Source: Scatosoma sp045644545 (GTDB taxonomy: Bacteria; Bacillota; Clostridia; Christensenellales; Borkfalkiaceae). Taken from it: a stretch of DNA of 64,000 nt. The position numbers and the translations under genes were made by a program. Position 1 is the stretch's first letter. Each line of letters opens with the position of its first letter. Below are positions 58,190-64,000 of this stretch, piece by piece. The notes below the pieces were generated by a model. It had not been told where the DNA came from. It did no database searches and was given only the letters and a program-made list of their open reading frames with translations. The stretch lies in assembly GCA_045644545.1 (NCBI GenBank), contig JAZRHC010000010.1:1-64000 (forward strand). The letters run 5' to 3'.

Positions 58190-59857
58190 TTAAAGAAAAT
58201 ACGGCGCAAAGCCCGCAAATAGCGTTAAAAGCAACCAAAGCAAAACGAAAATCGGCTTCGCGCCCTTTGCGTTGAGTTTATCCGAGAGGAATAAAACGAG
58301 CAGATAATGCGCGAGGGTCGCGCCGAAGGGCATACTGCCCACGAGCAAAAAGCCCGAAAAATCTACCGCCGCGAACAGCAGGGAAAGAGCCGACCAAAGA
58401 ACGGCGGGGACGTACAAAACCACGCCCGCGAACGCCGTGGGGAGCAACGCCGTGACAAACACGAGAAAAAGCAAAAACGCAAACGCCGCGGAAATCAAAG
58501 GCACGAAGAAAAAATTCAACAATAAGCCCCAGCCCGAAAGATATCCAAAGGCGTTGAGCTGAACGGGCAAAGTGCCCAGTTGCGCGGCGACGGATACGGA
58601 GACCACGCGGGCAAAGCTTCTCCAAACGCTCGCCGTAACGCCGAGCGGAACGCGGCGTTTTTTCCGTTTGGCGCGGAAAGCAAGCTCCTTTTTGCCTACG
58701 AGCAGATTGTTAAGCCAGTACGCCCTGCCGCCGAGCGCACGGAAAATCACGCCCGATAAAAATCCTATCCCCAAACAAGCGGTAAACGAGAGCTGAAAAC
58801 CGACCTCGAACAACAGCGTAGGAGAAATACAAAGCACGACCGCCGCGGCAACGCCGAGAGAATCGAGCAGGTCGTAGTTGATCCATAAAAGCCGACAAAG
58901 ATAGGTTACGAGACACATAGCGATCGCGCGAACGACGGACGAGGAAAACCCGCAAACACCGCCGTAAAAGAGAATCACCGCCGCAACGAAAGCGAAGCGA
59001 AGCCAAGAAGGCGCGCAAGAAAAGCCCGTTTTATCCGTCAAAAGACGGCAAAAGGCGTAGAGCGCGGCGATATGAAGCCCCGAAACGGCGAAAATATGCG
59101 CGATACCGCCCGCGCGGATATTGTCGAGCGTTCCCTCTTCGATTTCCGACGTGTTGCCGAGCAACAGCGCGAGCGTGAGAGCGGCGGAATCCTCGTCCAT
59201 TCCCGCTTTCACCACCTCTTCTATTCGCGAACGGACGAGTAAAAACAAATCCGTTTGCTCGCCCGCCTTTCGCACGCTTTCCACGGCGTTAGAAAAATAC
59301 TTTTTCCCGTCTGCGATCTCGCTTGCCAAAAAGCCTTCGTCGGGGTACGTATCGGTTACGGTACGCACGAAGCCGCGCAAAACCAGCCGATCGGAAAGGT
59401 CAATATTTTTCAAAAACGAGGCGGACAGGTATGCGGTGAACTTAAAATCGGAAGCCTTTTCACCGATATAAATATCCGATAAAACCACCGCGCCGTAGCC
59501 GTCCTTTTTCCACTTTTCCACCACCGTTCCAACGACGGTATATTCGCCCTCTATCCTTTTCCCGTCCTCAAATTCTTGCGTGCGCGCGTAAAATAAAGAA
59601 AACCCGAGGACGAACGCCACAGCGAGGGAAAGAAGCGCGACGAGCGTTTTTAAACGCGCGTCGTAAAATATAACGGCGCAGACGGGGATAGGCAAAAGCA
59701 ATAACGCCCACCAACCCGACGCGCCGTCGAATATAACGAAATAAGAAAAAACGATCCCGAGCGAAAAAAGCACGCCGAAAAAGAACCCCGGGCGGAAGTT
59801 AAAAAATCTTTCTTCCACCGCAGTCGCGTTCTCTTTTTCTTCCGTAAGATTCTTCAT
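58190..59857 (-). CDS. comEC: ComEC/Rec2 DNA-uptake channel, short form
   Basis: A 555-residue polytopic membrane protein. An N-terminal region with two to three helices and an OB-like segment precedes the competence domain, marked by IAHIFAVSGLHIAALYAF and QLSFTACLGIGFLSG. About ten helices follow. Full-length ComEC has 750-800 residues with a C-terminal metallo-beta-lactamase-like nuclease; that domain is absent. It could still form the single-strand DNA channel. It shares the strand with holA. Confidence 0.9.
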   Translation of the reverse strand: MKNLTEEKENATAVEERFFNFRPGFFFGVLFSLGIVFSYFVIFDGASGWWALLLLPIPVCAVIFYDARLKTLVALLSLAVAFVLGFSLFYARTQEFEDGKRIEGEYTVVGTVVEKWKKDGYGAVVLSDIYIGEKASDFKFTAYLSASFLKNIDLSDRLVLRGFVRTVTDTYPDEGFLASEIADGKKYFSNAVESVRKAGEQTDLFLLVRSRIEEVVKAGMDEDSAALTLALLLGNTSEIEEGTLDNIRAGGIAHIFAVSGLHIAALYAFCRLLTDKTGFSCAPSWLRFAFVAAVILFYGGVCGFSSSVVRAIAMCLVTYLCRLLWINYDLLDSLGVAAAVVLCISPTLLFEVGFQLSFTACLGIGFLSGVIFRALGGRAYWLNNLLVGKKELAFRAKRKKRRVPLGVTASVWRSFARVVSVSVAAQLGTLPVQLNAFGYLSGWGLLLNFFFVPLISAAFAFLLFLVFVTALLPTAFAGVVLYVPAVLWSALSLLFAAVDFSGFLLVGSMPFGATLAHYLLVLFLSDKLNAKGAKPIFVLLWLLLTLFAGFAPYFL

Positions 59858-59880
59858 AGCCGTAAATCCGCTTAGATCGT

Positions 59881-62800
59881 TTACGCAAGCGAAATTCTAT
59901 CGCTGACCGAACGCACGAACACGCCCTTTTCCGCGCCGAGCGAAACGCAATCGTTGAGGTACACGAAAAATTTATCCGAAGGCTTCGCGATACGCAAAAC
60001 GCTCGAAACGATAATCAAAAGCTCGTCCATATACAGCGCGACCTTATCTTCAAGCGCGCCGCGAACGATCGCGATTATTTCGTAAGGGGTGTAGTCCGTT
60101 TCGTATTTTCGAAGCTGTTCCCCCGATTCCACGCGATAGCGGTCGAACCCGACGACTTTATCCGTTTTATGATAGAAGGAAGCCCCGACCAAGCGTTCGT
60201 ATTTAAAGCCACAGAGCGCGACGAGCGCTTGCATTCGCGCTTCCACCTTCGCGCCGTATTTGGTAACGCCGAGGCTGGTTAAGCACCTTCTCACGAGGAA
60301 TTCGTAGGAAATAGGCTCTTCCGCCGCCACGATAGCTTTAAGCCGAGAAATGATCTCCGCGTCGTTTTCGCCCGAGGTGACGAAATTCGCGTTTTCCACG
60401 CGCGGCTTGATCTCCGCCGCCTTATACGCCTTTTTGCCGCGGTTCAAGCCCGTGCCGCCCCGTCTGTCCGCGCCTGTGAGCTTATCGAGAAGGTCCTTGA
60501 TCTTCTTGATTTCTCGCTTGGGATTATTATAATAATTGACGGAGAACACGCGAATGACGTTCCAGTTATTGCGCTTTAAGGTTTGAATCTGCAAAACGTT
60601 TCTATCCTTAATCGAGAACGGAGTGGCGGTATCGCACATCACCGCGAGAATGAATTTGTGTTTGTTTTTGGGATCGAGCACCGCAACGTCGATCTTGAAA
60701 TCGGACACGCCCACGCCGTAGCGGCAATCGTAGCCGTACGACGAAAGCTCGTCGGCAATATATTTCCCAATCCCCTTTTTCTTCGCGGAAAGATTTCCCG
60801 ACGGGATCGCGAGCGTAGTTCTGCCTTTTTCGGCAAATTCAAGGAAGGCTTTCAAGCCCGCCACGCCGCGGGAGTTGGTTTTGGAAATATCGATCATCGC
60901 GCCCGTCATCGAAGCGAACACGAGCATTTCCTCCCTCGCGCGAGACACCGCGACGTTGAGTCTGCGCCAACCGCCCGCCTGATTTAAAGGTCCGAAATTG
61001 AGAGAGATCCTGCCGAGCTTATCGGGCCCGTAGCAGACGGAGAATAAAATTACGTCGCGCTCGTCCCCCTGCACGTTTTCGAGGTTTTTAACGAACAGCG
61101 GCTCTTCCCGATCGTACGCCGCGCTTTCCAAGCGTTTTTCAATGATCGCCGCCGAAAGCTTGCGCTCGATATATTCCTTCTGCGCGTTGCTAAACGTGAC
61201 GATACCCATACTCGATTTTTTAAGCTGCGCGTCGGAAAGTCGGCGTAAGACCTCCGCCACCAGCGCGTCGGCTTCCACCTTGTTGCGCTTCGTGAAGCCC
61301 CTGTCGTATAACCCGTCCTCAACGAACTCAAACCGTACCTTACTGTCGGGCGCGTCGGGGGAAGGGAAGGTGCAAAGGCTGTTGCCGTAGTACATCAAAT
61401 TAGAAAACGCGATCAAGCTTTCGTGCTTGCTTCGATAATGCCACGTTAAATGCCGTTCGGGAATCCCGAGCGCGAGGCAGTCGTCGAGAACGCTTTCCAT
61501 ATCCTCGTTTTCGAGGTTATCCTCGTCCACGTAGGTCGTCGAGAAGAAGGTCGTGGGCGGGAGCTGCTTGGGATCGCCGACGACGATCGCCGCCTTTGCG
61601 CGCGCAAGCGAGCCGATGGCTTCCGCCGTCGGCATCTGCGACGCTTCGTCGAAAATAACCAAATCGAACGAACCGCTTTCCGCTTTTAGATATTGCGAAA
61701 CGGTGATCGGGCTCATCAGCATACAAGGCGCAAGCGTCTTTATGAGCTCGGGAATCTCCTCGAAAAGCTTTCTAAGCCCCATACCGCGCAGGTTGTTTTT
61801 GGAAAGGCGCTGGAAATTGGCAAGCTCCAAGCTCAAACTTCCGTCGGTGGACGGCGTGGGAAGCCTTTCGATCAGCTTTGCGCGAATACTTTCTCTGGAA
61901 AGCCTTGCAAACTCGTCCATTGCAAGTCGAAGCGCTTCCGAGCCTTCCTCTGTGATCGCCGCTGAAAAGCGCGATAAAACGGGATCGAGCGGGATATTCG
62001 TCTGCAAGAAATTTTTATAGATATTCTTTTCAAAGCTGTCGAGAATATTTTCGCTCGTGACCGAGCCGTTTTCCAGCGCGTCCGTAATGAACGTAAGCCC
62101 CGATTTATCCAGCTTTTCCGCCGTATTTTTATACATACACCAGTTCGCGAGCATATCGATATTATCGATCAGCGCGCCCGCTTTGGATGTGTAGTATTCC
62201 AAAACGTCCTCTTCGGGCACGAGCCGCACGTCGGCGTTCGTGATTCTCGAAAAGCTCTCTTCTGCCGCCGTGAAGCTTTCGAGCGAACGGATAAGCCCTT
62301 GCAAAACGGGCTCGCTGTACCCGTTCGCCGCGCGGATACACATACTGTTGAAGCTGTCGGGATTATAATCCATAAACACCGCGGCGCAGGTTTCGTGCAG
62401 TTTATAAAGATCGGAAAGGAAGTTTTTGCGCGCGTCGAAATAGTCCACCCGCCCGAACGCGTAGGTGAAGTATTTGGAAAGGCGGGTGCACGACTTGATT
62501 CTATCCATCGCCTCGTAAATTTCGTAGACCGTTTCCAGATGCTTATAAAAATCGCCGTCCGCGATTTCCGAAACCGCGACCTTGGAAAGCTTTTTCGCGA
62601 CGGACGATACGAGCTTTTCTTTTTCGTACGCCGTTTCGCCCGAGTCCAGCCATTCGCCGAGCCGTTTATATTCCTTGCCGATATCGACGAGCTTTTTAAA
62701 GTGCTTGAAATAATTTTCAAGCGAAATATCCAGCCGTCTGTTTGCGTTGAAGAACGCGAAAAATTCCTCTTCGTTTTCCTTGAAATATTTATTAAGCGCG

Positions 62801-64000
62801 CCGCTCGATAAAAGGTTCGCGATCTCTTTGAGCGCGACGAGCTTTTTGCGGGTGAGCGTGCTGATACGCTGGCGGTACAGCTCCAAAAACAGCGCTAAAT
62901 AGTTCTTTAAATGCTTAATTTCCGCGATCACAACTTCCGACGAGCAATACACCGAATCCCGCGTTTCAAGGCTGTATTCCGTCAAATTTACGTTCGCGAA
63001 CGGAGAATTCGCCACGCCGCCGCATTCCTTCGCCGCGGCTGCCGCCTGCACCATCATTTTTTCGTACGCTTCGATTTTTTCTTTGGTGAGCGAATCGTAG
63101 AAGGTGCTTTCGATATTCATTATATCGGGCGCGTTTTTGTTTTTCAGGCATACGAGGATCGCCTCGTAGACGGAAATGCCGAGCCTGCGTTTTTTATGGA
63201 GCGCGGCGAGCGGTTCGGCAAGCTCGCCTTTGAGTTTCTCGATCGCGCTCGATTTTTCCGCAAGATACACCTTTTCGCCCGTGCCCGCGAGCGCGAGGAC
63301 GGAAGAAAGCTTTTGCAAAACTTCCGTTTTATTTGTTTTATTAGAATGGAGTTCTAAACAAAATTCGCCGATCCCGATCCCGTCCAAACGCTTTTTTACG
63401 ACGGACAAAGCCGCTTGCTTTTCCGCCACGAACAACACCCGCTTTCCGTCGTTTAACGCGTTGGCGATAATGTTCGTGATCGTCTGCGATTTACCCGTTC
63501 CCGGAGGCCCGTGCAAAACGAAGGTCTTGCTCGTTTGCGAGAGCGCAACCGCTTCCCATTGTGAGGAATCGGCGGGCAACGGCATTAAGGTTTGATCGGG
63601 CGGCGCGGCGTCCTCTTTTAAATCCGCGTCGGAAGTATCCGAAAGCTTGGAGCGGTTGGAAAGCAAGGAAGCGATCAGCTCGTTTTTCGAAAACTCGGAC
63701 ATATTCTGCCGAAGATCCTGCCACATTTGATACCGCGCGAACGAAAACGCCGCAAGATACACGTCCTCGAACACTTCCCACTTTCTCATTCGAACGACTT
63801 CCATTCGCACCATCGCGAGAATTTCAGAAATTTTCAAACCCTTTGACGCGCCGTCTAAGCCCCGAATGTCGATATTAAATTCCTGTTTTAAATATTCGAG
63901 CAGGGTGGAATTGACGGAAAAATCCTCGTCGGTGAGCGACACGGAATACCCCGCGCCGCCTTTGCTTTTTTTCAAGGCGACGGGCTGCAACACGAGAGGC
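59881..64000 (-). CDS. Large SF1 helicase-nuclease protein (DUF4011/DUF3320 type), 5' end outside window
   Basis: More than 1370 residues are visible and the frame is open at the window edge, so the N-terminal DUF4011-like domain is only partly seen. Walker A is HGPPGTGKSQT (161-171 of the visible part), Walker B is FDEASQMPTAE, and motif VI is VAVSRAREEM. A nuclease-like domain follows (FKIDVAVLDP and LAVMCDT), then a C-terminal winged-helix region (SYEFLVRRCL). In the nuclease the usual IECDG reads VMCDT and ARDRD reads IKDRN, so activity is uncertain. It starts upstream of comEC on the same strand. This architecture has been linked to phage defence in comparative surveys. Confidence 0.82.
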   Translation of the reverse strand, partial: PLVLQPVALKKSKGGAGYSVSLTDEDFSVNSTLLEYLKQEFNIDIRGLDGASKGLKISEILAMVRMEVVRMRKWEVFEDVYLAAFSFARYQMWQDLRQNMSEFSKNELIASLLSNRSKLSDTSDADLKEDAAPPDQTLMPLPADSSQWEAVALSQTSKTFVLHGPPGTGKSQTITNIIANALNDGKRVLFVAEKQAALSVVKKRLDGIGIGEFCLELHSNKTNKTEVLQKLSSVLALAGTGEKVYLAEKSSAIEKLKGELAEPLAALHKKRRLGISVYEAILVCLKNKNAPDIMNIESTFYDSLTKEKIEAYEKMMVQAAAAAKECGGVANSPFANVNLTEYSLETRDSVYCSSEVVIAEIKHLKNYLALFLELYRQRISTLTRKKLVALKEIANLLSSGALNKYFKENEEEFFAFFNANRRLDISLENYFKHFKKLVDIGKEYKRLGEWLDSGETAYEKEKLVSSVAKKLSKVAVSEIADGDFYKHLETVYEIYEAMDRIKSCTRLSKYFTYAFGRVDYFDARKNFLSDLYKLHETCAAVFMDYNPDSFNSMCIRAANGYSEPVLQGLIRSLESFTAAEESFSRITNADVRLVPEEDVLEYYTSKAGALIDNIDMLANWCMYKNTAEKLDKSGLTFITDALENGSVTSENILDSFEKNIYKNFLQTNIPLDPVLSRFSAAITEEGSEALRLAMDEFARLSRESIRAKLIERLPTPSTDGSLSLELANFQRLSKNNLRGMGLRKLFEEIPELIKTLAPCMLMSPITVSQYLKAESGSFDLVIFDEASQMPTAEAIGSLARAKAAIVVGDPKQLPPTTFFSTTYVDEDNLENEDMESVLDDCLALGIPERHLTWHYRSKHESLIAFSNLMYYGNSLCTFPSPDAPDSKVRFEFVEDGLYDRGFTKRNKVEADALVAEVLRRLSDAQLKKSSMGIVTFSNAQKEYIERKLSAAIIEKRLESAAYDREEPLFVKNLENVQGDERDVILFSVCYGPDKLGRISLNFGPLNQAGGWRRLNVAVSRAREEMLVFASMTGAMIDISKTNSRGVAGLKAFLEFAEKGRTTLAIPSGNLSAKKKGIGKYIADELSSYGYDCRYGVGVSDFKIDVAVLDPKNKHKFILAVMCDTATPFSIKDRNVLQIQTLKRNNWNVIRVFSVNYYNNPKREIKKIKDLLDKLTGADRRGGTGLNRGKKAYKAAEIKPRVENANFVTSGENDAEIISRLKAIVAAEEPISYEFLVRRCLTSLGVTKYGAKVEARMQALVALCGFKYERLVGASFYHKTDKVVGFDRYRVESGEQLRKYETDYTPYEIIAIVRGALEDKVALYMDELLIIVSSVLRIAKPSDKFFVYLNDCVSLGAEKGVFVRSVSDRISLA

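Noticed and set aside
1..64000. CRISPR array, IS element or prophage
   Set aside because: No regularly spaced repeats, no transposase, and no phage structural genes were found on either strand.

Overview
The window looks like chromosomal DNA of an uncultivated Gram-positive Firmicute, probably a clostridial lineage. The signs are AddAB instead of RecBCD, a diadenylate cyclase, an LtaS-like enzyme, four-cysteine zinc forms of S4, S14 and L36, AGGAGG ribosome binding sites, TTGACA-17-TATAAT promoters and a mid-range GC content. Genus-level placement cannot be made from sequence reading alone. No phage, IS element or CRISPR array is visible.

Layout. 1-1.4 kb: tRNA-Ala(CGC) followed by a small tRNA-targeted relic. 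It carries two XRE-type regulators and is bounded by copies of the tRNA 3' end. A second, internally deleted copy and tRNA-Gln(CTG) follow. 1.5-9.5 kb: a PRC-barrel protein, a small membrane protein and the addB-addA repair operon. 9.6-10.6 kb: an orphan lipoprotein. 10.7-21.4 kb: a leftward sugar-catabolic operon from one strong promoter: GH78-like, GH123-like, a decayed gene, nagB, nagA, GH29, an acetyl-esterase-like hydrolase, an SGNH hydrolase and a GH36-like enzyme. A divergent 44-residue AraC-like stub marks a lost regulator. 21.4-37.5 kb: the complete S10-spc-alpha ribosomal supercluster (rpsJ to rplQ, with secY, adk, map, infA and rpoA), leftward.

37.7-48.2 kb: typA and thyA-folA (leftward), then pgk-tpiA-gpmI, secG, rnr and smpB (rightward). 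48.2-55.9 kb: a nitrilase-fold protein lacking all three catalytic residues, a tiny membrane protein, an N-acetylhexosamine 1-kinase-like gene, a polysaccharide deacetylase, an esterase, an LtaS-type enzyme and aspartate kinase. 56-64 kb: a 35-residue CdaR-like membrane peptide downstream of cdaA, then holA, a comEC lacking its C-terminal metallo-beta-lactamase domain, and the 3' part of a very large SF1 helicase-nuclease protein (DUF4011/DUF3320 type) that runs off the window edge.

Functional picture. The sugar operon and the NahK-like kinase fit scavenging of fucosylated and N-acetylhexosamine-containing glycans, possibly host mucin type: glycosidases and esterases release sugars, and NagA/NagB feed N-acetylglucosamine-6-P into glycolysis, whose lower half is encoded nearby. 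The operon shows decay: a lost regulator, a broken gene, and a fused gene end. The best candidates for something undescribed are the tRNA-Ala relic pair, the pseudo-nitrilase, the truncated CdaR-like peptide, and the large edge helicase, whose family has been linked to phage defence.
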